Shown in pieces: positions 47,827-55,729 of a stretch of 64,000 nt of DNA; the first letter of the stretch is position 1; every line of letters starts with the position of its first letter. This DNA comes from Herbidospora mongoliensis (GTDB lineage: Bacteria > Actinomycetota > Actinomycetes > Streptosporangiales > Streptosporangiaceae), in assembly GCF_001570545.1 (NCBI RefSeq), contig NZ_BBXD01000008.1, positions 62,001 through 126,000 on the forward strand, read 5' to 3'. The notes beneath the pieces are model-generated. The model did no database searches, was not told where the DNA came from, and saw only the letters and a list, made by a program, of their open reading frames with translations. Both the position numbers and the translations under genes were made by a program.

Positions 47827-48405
47827 CTATCCCTTGCCCGAGTAGTAGCGGCGTGATTTGTCGCGGCTGCCGCAGGTGGTCATGCTGCACCAGCGTCGTC
47901 GGCGGTTCTTGCTGACGTCCAGGAACAGCCAGCAGCACGACGGGCACTCGCCGAGCCGATCGAGCGGCCCGTGGGTGAGAAGCTCCATCGCCGAGGTGGC
48001 GGCCTCCCACATTAGGACCCTGACCGTGCGCGGCGGTGCCCATTCCAGCCGGAAATTTCCGTCTTGCCCGCTCAGATGCCCCTGGGTGACGCCCTCTCCA
48101 TAGACGGCGAGGATCCGGTCGAGGCCCTCCTGAGGTGCGGAGCCTCCGTGGGCCACGGGCTGGAAGACCCGGAACACCGTTTCGCGGAACTCACGGGCCG
48201 CAGCCAGATCGCGAAGGTCGCGGGTTTCGGGCGCACTGTCTTCCGCCGGATCGCCGATCTGCTGCAGCGGATGCCCGGTTGCTGCCGCCCAGGTCAGCGC
48301 CTCTTCCGGCGTGCTGAGCCAGTCTCGCCGGGCCACCGGGCGCGCGTTGACCGTGTTCGTGAAGTCCAGGCAGAACGCGTTGCCGACCAGCTCGACCTCC
48401 ATCAT
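47827..48405 (-). CDS. CGNR zinc-finger (ABATE) protein
   Basis: A 192-residue probable regulator. The N-terminal ABATE-type domain starts MEVELVGNAFCLDFTNTVNARPVARRDWL, and the C-terminal zinc finger reads CPSCCWLFLDVSKNRRRRWCSMTTCGSR: here the usual CGNR is CGSR. ATG 48405 has GGTGAG upstream. It is divergent from the MFS exporter at 48490, which is likely under its control. An alternative start at 48465 overlaps the promoter. Confidence 0.87.
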   Translation of the reverse strand: MMEVELVGNAFCLDFTNTVNARPVARRDWLSTPEEALTWAAATGHPLQQIGDPAEDSAPETRDLRDLAAAREFRETVFRVFQPVAHGGSAPQEGLDRILAVYGEGVTQGHLSGQDGNFRLEWAPPRTVRVLMWEAATSAMELLTHGPLDRLGECPSCCWLFLDVSKNRRRRWCSMTTCGSRDKSRRYYSGKG

Positions 48406-48489
48406 CTCACCATTAAAACACCGTTGACAGGTAAGAGCATCAGACCGCACGCTATGACCGATCAAATGCCTTTGAAAGGTGAGAATCGG

Positions 48490-49686
48490 ATGGGTCGATC
48501 GTTCAACGCCCTGTGGTTCGGCACCGGCGCGGCCAACCTCGGTGACGGCATCGCCCTGTTCGTCCTGCCGCTGCTCGCGCTCGGCCTCGGCGCGTCACCG
48601 GGAGGGGTGGCGGCGGTCACCGCCGCGCTCACGCTCGCCTGGCCGGTCTTCGGCCTGCACGCCGGCTGGATCGTCGACCGCGTCGACCGGCGGCTGCTGC
48701 TCAGCGGGGTCAACGTGCTCAGGGCGGCGCTGCTGGCCGCCGTCAGCGTCGCCTTCTTCACCGGGAACCTGTCGATGGCAGGGCTGATCGTCGCCGCGAT
48801 CCTGCTCGGCGTGGCGGAGACGCTGGTCGACACCGCGCTGACCTCGACGATCCCGCTGGTCGTCGACCAGAAAGGCAGGAACCGGGCTAACGCCCGCATC
48901 GAGGCGACCATCAACCTCACCAACCAGCTCGTCGGCCCGCCTCTCGCGGGCCTGCTGGCGGCGGTCAGCCTCGTGCTGGCGACCGGGCTGAGCGCGGGTC
49001 TCTACGCCCTGGCCGTCGCGGGACTCGCCCTGATGGCCCTGCGGCAGACCCCGGCGACCGGCGGGAACACCAAGGTCATCGCCGGGTTCCGGCACCTGTG
49101 GCGGCAGCCGGTCGTGCGCACGCTGACCCTTTTCACGGCCGCGATGAACATCCCGTGGGCCGTCTCCACAGCCCTTTTCGTCGTGTACGCCATCACTCCC
49201 GGCCCCCTCGGCCTCACCCCCGCCCAATACGGACTGATCCTCACCGGCATGGCCGTTGGCGGGCTGATCGCGTCGGCCGTGGTCGAACGGCTGCGGGAAA
49301 GGTTCGGCGTGACGAGACTGCTCATCGCCGATGCCGTCGGCACGGTTCTGCTCGTCGCGCCGGTCGCGCTCGACGCCCCGGTCTGGGCGGTGGCGGCGGG
49401 GGCGGTCGTCGCGGGCGCCGGGTCGAGCGTCTGGCGCATCCTCGTCGCCACGATCCGGCAGAACCTGTCCCCGCCCGACCTGCTGGGACGCATCTACGCC
49501 GCGTCCCGGATGATCAGCTGGGGCGTCATCCCGGTCAGCGCCGCCCTGGCCGGGGTCGCGGCCGAACTCTGGGGCGTGCGGACGGTGTTCGTGCTGGCCA
49601 CCGTCATATCGCTGGCGGTGCTGGCGGCTTTCGTGCCCTACGCGTTACGGACCGATCTTTCGGAAAGTGTCAGGGGTGACGTCTAA
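48490..49686 (+). CDS. MFS transporter (DHA-type drug exporter-like)
   Basis: A 398-residue, 12-helix permease. The first helices read FNALWFGTGAANLGDGIALFVLPLLAL, and the loop 2-3 motif is GWIVDRVDRRLLL, the group's G-x-x-x-D-R-x-x-R-R. The second half has TPAQYGLILTGMAVGGLIASAVVERL. This is the exporter group close to MdfA/EmrD-type and macrolide-efflux-like proteins; the substrate is unknown. ATG 48490 is preceded by AAAGGTGAG; ATG 48454 is an alternative. It is followed by a DHFR-like reductase and divergent from the CGNR protein. Confidence 0.87.
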   Translation: MGRSFNALWFGTGAANLGDGIALFVLPLLALGLGASPGGVAAVTAALTLAWPVFGLHAGWIVDRVDRRLLLSGVNVLRAALLAAVSVAFFTGNLSMAGLIVAAILLGVAETLVDTALTSTIPLVVDQKGRNRANARIEATINLTNQLVGPPLAGLLAAVSLVLATGLSAGLYALAVAGLALMALRQTPATGGNTKVIAGFRHLWRQPVVRTLTLFTAAMNIPWAVSTALFVVYAITPGPLGLTPAQYGLILTGMAVGGLIASAVVERLRERFGVTRLLIADAVGTVLLVAPVALDAPVWAVAAGAVVAGAGSSVWRILVATIRQNLSPPDLLGRIYAASRMISWGVIPVSAALAGVAAELWGVRTVFVLATVISLAVLAAFVPYALRTDLSESVRGDV

Positions 49687-49699
49687 GAAGGAGATCCCC

Positions 49700-50254
49700 A
49701 TGACCGACACCGAACCGCAGACGGCGAACGGCAAGGTGCTCTGGCACTTCACCATGTCCGTCGACGGATTCGTGGCGGGCCCCGGGCACTCGATGGACTG
49801 GATGACCGGCACGTCCCGTCCGGGCCTGGTCGAGGAATACGTCGAGACCACCGGCGCCGTCATCGGCGGGCGCGACGGCTGGGACGCCACCCCGCCCGGT
49901 GTCCGGCCCTACGGCGGCGCCTGGGAGGGGGCGCTCTTCGTCCTCACCCACCACCCCGAAGACGCCCGGACGGAGGAAGGGGTGACCTTCCTCGACTGCG
50001 ACGTCGCCGACGCCGTCCAGATCGCGAAGGAGGCGGCCGGGGGGAAGAACGTCGAGATCTTCTCGCCGTCGATCGGGCGGCAGTTGCTCGAACTGGGTCT
50101 CATCGACGAGATCGACCTGCACATCGCGCCGGTGCTGCTGGGCGACGGCATCCGGCTCTACGACAACCCGGGTGGGGTGCCGATCCGGCTTCAGCCCGAC
50201 CAGGTCGTGAACGTGCGCTTCCGGCCCCTTGACGCAACCAATCGGTTGCTATAG
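49700..50254 (+). CDS. RibD C-terminal/dihydrofolate reductase-like protein
   Basis: A 184-residue protein of the RibD_C family: KVLWHFTMSVDGFVAGPGHSMDWM near the start, TGAVIGGRDGWD, then NVEIFSPSIGRQLLELGLIDEIDLHIAPVLLGDGIRLYD. Such stand-alone reductases are common in actinomycetes; their substrate is not known. AAGGAG at 49687-49692 sets ATG 49700. The gene follows the MFS exporter by 13 bp and probably shares its transcript. Its last bases contain the -35 element of the next operon. Confidence 0.9.
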   Translation: MTDTEPQTANGKVLWHFTMSVDGFVAGPGHSMDWMTGTSRPGLVEEYVETTGAVIGGRDGWDATPPGVRPYGGAWEGALFVLTHHPEDARTEEGVTFLDCDVADAVQIAKEAAGGKNVEIFSPSIGRQLLELGLIDEIDLHIAPVLLGDGIRLYDNPGGVPIRLQPDQVVNVRFRPLDATNRLL

Positions 50255-50278
50255 ATTAATGGCAACCAACTGGTTGCC
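50229..50278 (+). promoter_or_regulatory. Promoter with two ArsR-type palindromic operators
   Basis: TTGACG (50229-50234) and TAGATT (50252-50257) are 17 bp apart, a good -35/-10 pair. GCAACCAATCGGTTGC (50234-50249) fills the spacer and GGCAACCAACTGGTTGCC (50261-50278) lies just after the -10. Bound repressor would block the polymerase. The -35 sits inside the previous gene. Confidence 0.75.
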
Positions 50279-50296
50279 ACACAAGGAGGAAGTCCC

Positions 50297-50725
50297 ATGG
50301 GATTCCCGAATCGCATCGAGCGCACCGTCCGCATCGACCGCCCGCAGGAGCGGGTCTGGGCGGCCATCACGACCGCCGAAGGGCTCGGCACCTGGTTCGG
50401 CGAGAGCGCAGAAGGCGAGGTGAAGGTGGGCGGCACGGTCACGCTGAGCTGGAAGAGCGGTGACTCGGCCCGGCTGCGGATCGAGCGGCTCGACCCGGAG
50501 AGCGTCTTCGCCTACTCGTGGCCGGTCTACGGCCTGCCCGAAGGCGACCCGCGCCGCACCTACGTCGAGTTCACCCTCGCGCCCGACGCCGCGGCCACCA
50601 CCCTGACCGTCGTCGAGACCGGGTTCGCCCAGCTCGACACCGACGAGCACGCCAAGGCCTACGAGGGCAACACCGCAGGCTGGAAGTCCGAGCTCGACGA
50701 GCTGGTCGCCTATCTCCATGGCTGA
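50297..50725 (+). CDS. SRPBCC/AHSA1-like protein
   Basis: A 142-residue cytosolic AHSA1/START-like protein: IERTVRIDRPQERVWAAITTAEGLGTWFGESAEGEVKVGG, then AYSWPVYGLPEGDPRRTYVEF and a C-terminal helix GWKSELDELVAYLHG. Paired with an ArsR-type regulator, such proteins are a recurring two-gene module in actinomycetes whose ligand is usually unknown. AAGGAGGA precedes ATG 50297. The stop overlaps the ArsR gene by eight bases. Expression is probably controlled by the two palindromes upstream. Confidence 0.88.
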   Translation: MGFPNRIERTVRIDRPQERVWAAITTAEGLGTWFGESAEGEVKVGGTVTLSWKSGDSARLRIERLDPESVFAYSWPVYGLPEGDPRRTYVEFTLAPDAAATTLTVVETGFAQLDTDEHAKAYEGNTAGWKSELDELVAYLHG

Positions 50726-51047
50726 CGAGTCGCCCGAGTCGGTCGCCGAGGCCGTTTTCACGGCGCTGGCCGACCCGAACCGGCGGGCCATCCTGGCCGC
50801 CCTGGCCGAGCGGGGGCCGGCCACCGCGACCGACCTGGCCGCCTGGCTGCCGATCACCCGGCAGGGCATCGCCAAACACCTCGCGCTGCTCGGCGACGCG
50901 GGGCTCGTGCTGGCCGAACCGGGCGAACGCCGCCGGGTGCGCTACCGGGTGCAGACCGGGCCTATGCAGGTGGCGCAGCAGTTCCTGGCCGCGATGGCCC
51001 GTGACTGGGACGGCCCGCTGGCGGCGTTGCGGGCCCACCTGGAGTGA
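50718..51047 (+). CDS. ArsR-family repressor
   Basis: A 109-residue winged-helix regulator: VFTALADPNRRAILAALAERGPATATDLAAWLPITRQGIAKHLALLGDAGLVLAEPGERRRVRYRV-type order, without the usual metal-binding Cys, so it senses something other than metal or responds to dimer contacts. It overlaps the SRPBCC gene by eight bases and likely represses that operon through the GCAACC...GGTTGC palindromes. Its last 86 bases overlap the end of the convergent sortase gene. Confidence 0.9.
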   Translation: MADESPESVAEAVFTALADPNRRAILAALAERGPATATDLAAWLPITRQGIAKHLALLGDAGLVLAEPGERRRVRYRVQTGPMQVAQQFLAAMARDWDGPLAALRAHLE

Positions 51048-51678
51048 CGAGCCTGGCTGTGACGATCACGTTGTCGCGGTAGTGGCCGGTGCGCTCGTCG
51101 AAGGTTCCGCCGCAGGTCACCAGCCTCAGTTGAGGGTGCTTCGAGGGGCCGTACACCTCCTGGGCGGGGAAGCGGTCCTTGGGCACCCGCTCCACCGAGG
51201 TGACCGTGAACCGGGCGCGCCGGCCGTCGGCGCGGGTGACGTCGACGGTCTCGCCCCGCCGCATCCGGCCGAGGTCGTAGAAGACCCCGTGCTGCCCTTC
51301 GCCGTCGACATGCCCGAGGATCACCGCCGAACCCGGCTCACCGGGGGCGTAACCGGGTTCGTACCAACCGGCCTCCTCGGGCACCGGCGGCACCTGCACG
51401 GTGCCGTCGGGGTTGAGGGTCAGCATGGTCAGATCCACGTGGACGCCGATGCTCTCGACATCGAGCCGAACAGGCCGTGACCTGGGCATACCAACCTGGG
51501 CGGGCTCAGCCGGCGAAGGCACGGCGACCGCCTCGGCCGGCGGCGGTGCGGGCGGCGTCTCCCCGGAGGGGAAGGCGCCGCACGCGAGCAGGGCCCCGGC
51601 CACGGTGAGGGTGACGGCCGCAAGTCCGAGAACCCCGCGAACAGTGACGGCCGCCGGGCCGGGGACCCCGCGGGTCAC
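50962..51678 (-). CDS. Class F sortase
   Basis: A 238-residue membrane-anchored transpeptidase. A basic N terminus and one membrane helix (about 12-34) precede a Pro-rich linker and the sortase core with His123 in LGHVDG, catalytic Cys189 in LVTCGG and Arg201 in YRDNVIV. Class F sortases are typical of actinomycetes and may attach secreted proteins to the cell wall. GTG 51678 overlaps, as GTGA, the stop of the gene before it, a likely substrate. The last 28 codons (PGGPATPPAGRPSHG...) lie inside the ArsR gene on the other strand and look like a non-conserved tail. Confidence 0.9.
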   Translation of the reverse strand: MTRGVPGPAAVTVRGVLGLAAVTLTVAGALLACGAFPSGETPPAPPPAEAVAVPSPAEPAQVGMPRSRPVRLDVESIGVHVDLTMLTLNPDGTVQVPPVPEEAGWYEPGYAPGEPGSAVILGHVDGEGQHGVFYDLGRMRRGETVDVTRADGRRARFTVTSVERVPKDRFPAQEVYGPSKHPQLRLVTCGGTFDERTGHYRDNVIVTARLVTPGGPATPPAGRPSHGPSRPGTAAPPA

Positions 51679-51998
51679 GCGGACGTGCGGCGGCGCAGTG
51701 CGATGAGGCCCGTCGCGGCCCCCGCCACGAGAAGGGCCCCGCCGACCGGAACCAGCGCGTCGCCCGAAGGTCCGCCACCCGTCTGCGGCGCGCCGTCGGG
51801 CACCGGGCGGCGGACCTGGCTCTCGGCCGGCACGGGCGCCGGCGACGCCGCGGCCCGGGACCGCTGGCTCGGTACGGGCGCCGGAGCCGGCGAGTCCGCG
51901 GTCGTCTCGGCCGGTACGGGTGACGGTGATGCGGCCGCCGGGGCGGCGAAGGTCAGCGCGGCGATGACGAGGCCGGTGGCGGTCAGAACGAATCGCAT
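51675..51998 (-). CDS. Probable sortase substrate with APQTG sorting signal
   Basis: A 107-residue secreted protein. The signal peptide is MRFVLTATGLVIAALTFAAPAAA, the mature part is Pro/Ala/Ser-rich (PSPVPAETTADSPAPAP), and the C terminus has APQTGGG, a hydrophobic segment (LVPVGGALLVAGAATGLIAL) and a basic RRRTSA tail, as in LPXTG-type cell-wall sorting signals. The first Leu-Pro is replaced by Ala-Pro. AAGGAGGA precedes ATG 51998. It is coupled by a four-base overlap to the class F sortase, which is its likely anchoring enzyme. Confidence 0.83.
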   Translation of the reverse strand: MRFVLTATGLVIAALTFAAPAAASPSPVPAETTADSPAPAPVPSQRSRAAASPAPVPAESQVRRPVPDGAPQTGGGPSGDALVPVGGALLVAGAATGLIALRRRTSA

Positions 51999-52129
51999 AC
52001 ATCCTCCTTGAACGGGTCGGGGTGATCGTGGCAAGGCGATGTGCGCGGGCCATGAGCGGAATGTCATGAGCGTGTAATGAACGTCGCTTTTGACCGAGAA
52101 GGTGCTGATCAAGCCACATACTGGGACCC

Positions 52130-52807
52130 GTGGCCAGGGTGATGCTCATCGAGGACGACCAGTCCGTCCGCGAAGGACTGCGCCTTTCCCTCAGCCGTCA
52201 CGGCCACGAGGTCGACACGGCGCGGACCGGCGAAGAGGGGCTGCAACGGCTTCGCGAAACGACGACGGACATCGTCGTGCTCGACCTGATGCTGCCCGGC
52301 CTCGACGGTTTCGAGGTCTGCCGGCGGATCCGGGCGGGCGGCCACCTGCCGATCGTCATGCTGACCGCGAGGGGCGACGACCTCGACGTGGTCAGCGGCC
52401 TGGAGGCGGGTGCCGACGACTACGTGGTGAAACCCGTGCGTCCGCGCGTGCTGGAGGCCCGCATCCGCGCGGTACTGCGCCGCTGGGCGGCCCCTTCTGG
52501 CGGCGGGCCGGAGACGTACGGCGACCTGGTGATCGACCGGGGCTCGCTGACGGTTTTCAAAGGGGGGACGTCCATCACGCTGCCCCCGCTGGAGCTGCGT
52601 TTGCTGCTGGAGCTGTCGGCCTCTCCCGGGCAGGTGTTCAGCCGTCAGCAGCTCCTGGAATCGGTCTGGGACCTGGACTTCCTCGGCGACTCGCGGCTGG
52701 TGGACGCGTGCGTGCAGAGGCTGCGTACCAAGATCGAGGACACTCCGCCGCAGCCACGCTACGTGCAGACCGTGCGCGGATTCGGATACCGATTCGGTCC
52801 ACTGTGA
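52130..52807 (+). CDS. OmpR-family response regulator
   Basis: A 225-residue regulator. The receiver domain has the acidic pair D9/D10 and phospho-acceptor D52 in VLDLMLP, with the conserved Lys in VVKPV. The C-terminal winged helix ends VQTVRGFGYRFG. GTG 52130 is used. It overlaps the kinase gene as GTGA. The order regulator-kinase-GerMN lipoprotein recalls the afsQ1-afsQ2 locus of Streptomyces, though orthology is not claimed. It is divergent from the sortase substrate gene with 131 bp between. Confidence 0.92.
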   Translation: MARVMLIEDDQSVREGLRLSLSRHGHEVDTARTGEEGLQRLRETTTDIVVLDLMLPGLDGFEVCRRIRAGGHLPIVMLTARGDDLDVVSGLEAGADDYVVKPVRPRVLEARIRAVLRRWAAPSGGGPETYGDLVIDRGSLTVFKGGTSITLPPLELRLLLELSASPGQVFSRQQLLESVWDLDFLGDSRLVDACVQRLRTKIEDTPPQPRYVQTVRGFGYRFGPL

Positions 52808-54171
52808 GAGGGCTGCGGGCCCGGCTGGTCGTCGTCTTCGCGGTGCTCGCCGGTCTGAGCGCGCTGACCGCGGCCGGACTGGTCTACAAGCAGGCCCGCG
52901 ACCTCATGCTGACCCGCACGGAATGGTCGGTCGTCAACGAGTTCCGCCTGCGGGTCTCGACCCTGACCGAGAACATGCAGCACCCGCCTTCGCGGGCGGC
53001 GCTCCAGCAATTGGCCAACGGCGTCGCCCCCGCGTTCCTGGAAGCCGTCGGAGCGGCCGTCTACGGCGACTCGGGCCTGGTCGCCTCCGGTGACGGAACC
53101 GAGCCGATCGGCTCTGACCTGCGGCGACGCATCGCCGCTGAGCAGCGCCTGGTCTACCAGCGGGTGGTGTTCCAAGGTGCTCCCTACCTGGTGGTGGGCA
53201 CGCCGGTGCTGCTCCGCCGGGAGGGGACACCCTCCGGCGTCGAGGTCTACCTGGTGGCCTCGCTCGACGCCGAGGCCGCCGACCAGGAGGCGCTGGTCGC
53301 CGCCGCCCGGAACGGCGTCCTGCCGGTGCTGCTACTGGCCGTGCTGTTCGCGCTGGTCGCCGCCGGTGGTGTGCTGAGGCCGGTACGTGAACTCGACCGC
53401 GCCGCCCGCAGACTGGGCGCCGGGGAACTCGACACCCGGTTGAAGGCGACCGGACGAGATGAACTGGCCCGTCTCGTGCAGACCTTCAACGCCACCGCCG
53501 CCGCCCTGGAGACGAGCGTGGGCAACGCGCGCCGGTTCGTCGCCGACGTGTCCCACGAACTGCGCACCCCGCTGGCGTCGATCCTCGCCATGTCCGACGT
53601 CTTCGAGGAGGAGGCCGACCGGCTCGATGGCGACCTGCCGCAGGCGGCGCGGCTGCTGAACCTCGAGGTCGGACGGCTGGTGAAGCTCGTGGAGGACCTC
53701 ATGGAGATCTCCAGATTCGACGCGGGCGCCGTCGGGCTCGTCGTGGACGACGTGGACATCGCGGAGGCGGTGGCGGCGTGTCTGCGTACCCGGGGATGGA
53801 CGTCGGACGTGACGGTGGACATCGAGGCGGGCGTGCGCATCCGGCTGGACCCGCGCCGGTTCGACGTCATCATGGCCAACCTGGTGGGAAACGCGTTGCG
53901 CCACGGCGCCCAGCCGGTGACCATCACGTTGAAAGAGGGCATGGTCATCGAGGTCGCCGACGCCGGTCCCGGTGTGGACCCCGACCTGCTCCCGCACGTT
54001 TTCGACCGCTTCTCCAAAGCCGACACCGCCCGCACCAGATCAGACGGCAGCGGCCTCGGCCTGTCCATCGCGCTGGAGAACGCCCGCCTCCACGGGGGCA
54101 CGATCGAGGTCAGCAACCCACCGGCCGGAGGCGCGCTGTTCAGGCTCACGTTGCCCCGGGAGCCACGATGA
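52804..54171 (+). CDS. Membrane sensor histidine kinase, partner of the regulator at 52130
   Basis: A 455-residue kinase. The first membrane helix is near residues 8-28. An extracytoplasmic sensor of about 140 residues follows, then a second helix near 170-190 and a HAMP linker. HisKA carries His251 in SHELRTP, and an ATPase domain shows NLVGNALRHG, DAGPGVD and GLGLSIA boxes. GTG 52804 is set by the four-base overlap with the regulator. Its own stop overlaps the lipoprotein ATG (ATGA). The upstream in-frame extension mirrors the regulator and is rejected. Confidence 0.92.
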   Translation: MRGLRARLVVVFAVLAGLSALTAAGLVYKQARDLMLTRTEWSVVNEFRLRVSTLTENMQHPPSRAALQQLANGVAPAFLEAVGAAVYGDSGLVASGDGTEPIGSDLRRRIAAEQRLVYQRVVFQGAPYLVVGTPVLLRREGTPSGVEVYLVASLDAEAADQEALVAAARNGVLPVLLLAVLFALVAAGGVLRPVRELDRAARRLGAGELDTRLKATGRDELARLVQTFNATAAALETSVGNARRFVADVSHELRTPLASILAMSDVFEEEADRLDGDLPQAARLLNLEVGRLVKLVEDLMEISRFDAGAVGLVVDDVDIAEAVAACLRTRGWTSDVTVDIEAGVRIRLDPRRFDVIMANLVGNALRHGAQPVTITLKEGMVIEVADAGPGVDPDLLPHVFDRFSKADTARTRSDGSGLGLSIALENARLHGGTIEVSNPPAGGALFRLTLPREPR

Positions 54172-54698
54172 GACTCAGAATCCTGTTGCTGTTGGTTCTC
54201 CTAGCCGGTTGTGGCATCAGCCCGACGGGCGTACAGGACGGCGGTGAACCCGGGAGCGGATTCCAGCCCAGCATGCGGCTCTATTTCGTGTCGGGTCAGC
54301 GGCTGAAGGCGGCGACCCGGCCCATGCCGTGGCCGTCGCTGAAAGAGACGCTGAACCTCCTGGTCGACGGCCCCAGCAGGCAGGAACAACAACTCGGCCT
54401 CGGCACCGAACTCGAAAGCTGGATCGGCACCCTGGGGAAGGTCACCTCGGACGACGCCAAGGTGCGGATCGCCGTCGAGGCGCCCACGTCGTCCGCGGCG
54501 CCGATGCCCGTCCCCCGGGAGACCATCGCCGCGCAGCGGGACCGCCTGTTGTGGCTCGGCCAGCTCACCTGCACGGCCGCCGCCGCACTGGCGGCGCAGT
54601 CGAACATCGACCCCGACGCGGTCAGGGTCGAGGTGCGGCGTGAGAGGGAGAATTTCGGGTCGTTCCGGTGTTCGGAATTTCCGCGCGCGGCCGAATGA
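54168..54698 (+). CDS. GerMN-like lipoprotein, third gene of a two-component operon
   Basis: A 176-residue lipoprotein. The signal peptide ends in LAGC (Cys15). The mature part reads RLYFVSGQRLKAATRPMPWPSLKETLNLLVDGPSRQEQQLGLGTEL, the core of a GerMN/LpqB-type domain, with two later Cys (LTCTAAAAL, FRCSEF). Such domains are thought to bind peptidoglycan or partner proteins and often accompany two-component kinases in actinomycetes. ATG 54168 overlaps the kinase stop by four bases. It may adjust the kinase signal from outside. Confidence 0.87.
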   Translation: MRLRILLLLVLLAGCGISPTGVQDGGEPGSGFQPSMRLYFVSGQRLKAATRPMPWPSLKETLNLLVDGPSRQEQQLGLGTELESWIGTLGKVTSDDAKVRIAVEAPTSSAAPMPVPRETIAAQRDRLLWLGQLTCTAAAALAAQSNIDPDAVRVEVRRERENFGSFRCSEFPRAAE

Positions 54699-54751
54699 TT
54701 CATCAGGTATCACCCGGCAGAATGGGCGTTGAGCCGCTGAGCGAGGTGCCC

Positions 54752-55237
54752 ATGGATTACAGATTCACCGGCGTACCGTATGCCGAAGAACCGTGGCACG
54801 AAATCATCCCCGGATTGTTCATGGGCGGCCATTTCCGCGACGGCCTGTCCGAAGGACTGTTGCCGGTGGTCGTGGCCGACGAGTTCGACGTGGTCGTCAG
54901 CATGATCCGCCTCGACGGCCACGGCCCGAGCGGCTCGATCCCCCACCACGTCTGCCACGTCCCCGACGGCCGGCTCACGTCGGTGGAGGTCGGCACGGTC
55001 GTGACGATGGCCGGCTTCGCCGCCGAGGCGATCCGCTCCGACCTGCGGGTTCTCGTCCGGTGCAGGGCGGGCTACAACCGCTCGGGTCTGGTGGTGGCCC
55101 AGACCCTTCTCCTTCTCGGTTACGCCCTGGACGACGCGATCGACCTCATCCGCTCCCGGAGATCACTCTTCGCCCTGCACAACAGCCATTTCGTGGAGTA
55201 CCTGACGACAGGACTGGCCCAGATCCGCGACGAATGA
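54752..55237 (+). CDS. Tyrosine/dual-specificity phosphatase-like protein
   Basis: A 161-residue cysteine phosphatase fold: EIIPGLFMGGHF at the start, FDVVVSMIRLDGHGP, then the P-loop VRCRAGYNRSG with Cys104 and Arg110 (CX5R). The residue before Cys is Arg, not the usual His, and a general-acid Asp may be in VPDGRL. It could dephosphorylate Tyr/Ser/Thr or be a binding protein. ATG 54752 has GCGAGGTG upstream; ATGs at 54722 and 54695 are possible. Convergent with the MarR gene at 55242. Confidence 0.83.
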   Translation: MDYRFTGVPYAEEPWHEIIPGLFMGGHFRDGLSEGLLPVVVADEFDVVVSMIRLDGHGPSGSIPHHVCHVPDGRLTSVEVGTVVTMAGFAAEAIRSDLRVLVRCRAGYNRSGLVVAQTLLLLGYALDDAIDLIRSRRSLFALHNSHFVEYLTTGLAQIRDE

Positions 55238-55241
55238 GGGC

Positions 55242-55658
55242 TCAGCAGCCCCCACCGCAGCGCTCGATGATCTCGCCCATCGCCTGCTCGAAATGCTTGC
55301 GCCCCTCGGGCGTCAGGGACCCGACGAGAGCTTCCAGTTCGGCGTGGACGTCGGTGTAGAAGGCCGTCGCCGCCCGGTGCCCTTCCTCGGTCAGCGTCAC
55401 CGTCAGCGCCCGCCGGTCGCCCGGCACCGGCGTGCGCCGCGCCAGCCCGCGCTTCTCGGCCCGATCCATCAGCCCCGTCAGGGCCGCCTTCTCGACGCTG
55501 AAGTAACCGGCCAGTTCGGCCATCCCCCGCGGCCCTTCCAGCAGGACACAGAGCAGCTTGGCCTGGACGGGGGTCAGATCGTGACGCTGTGAGACACGCG
55601 TGTACAGGCCCTGCACCAGCCCGGAGAGCCGCACCAGCCCGCCGGCGACGTCGTTCAT
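55242..55658 (-). CDS. MarR-family regulator
   Basis: A 138-residue winged-helix protein: LTPVQAKLLCVLLEGPRGMAELAGYFSVEKAALTGLMDRAEKRGLARRTPVPGDRRALTVTLTEEG is the typical DNA-binding core. A CGGGC end carries two Cys that could be redox-active (ERCGGGC). ATG 55658 is chosen; GTG 55664 is an alternative. It is divergent from the deazaflavin-dependent reductase at 55730, with a 37-bp palindrome between, so it most likely represses both. Confidence 0.9.
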   Translation of the reverse strand: MNDVAGGLVRLSGLVQGLYTRVSQRHDLTPVQAKLLCVLLEGPRGMAELAGYFSVEKAALTGLMDRAEKRGLARRTPVPGDRRALTVTLTEEGHRAATAFYTDVHAELEALVGSLTPEGRKHFEQAMGEIIERCGGGC

Positions 55659-55681
55659 GGACACAACGGTACATGCTGCAT

Positions 55682-55718
55682 ATAGTTAGCGCCGCGTACA
55701 GTACGCGCCATTAACTAT
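55682..55718. promoter_or_regulatory. 37-bp interrupted palindrome, probable MarR operator
   Basis: Centred on A55700: the inner arms CGCGTAC (55693-55699) and GTACGCG (55701-55707) and the outer arms ATAGTTA (55682-55688) and TAACTAT (55712-55718) share one axis; 15 of 18 pairs match. It fills the space between divergent MarR and reductase starts and includes likely -10 elements. Confidence 0.72.
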
Positions 55719-55729
55719 CGAGGTAGCCC

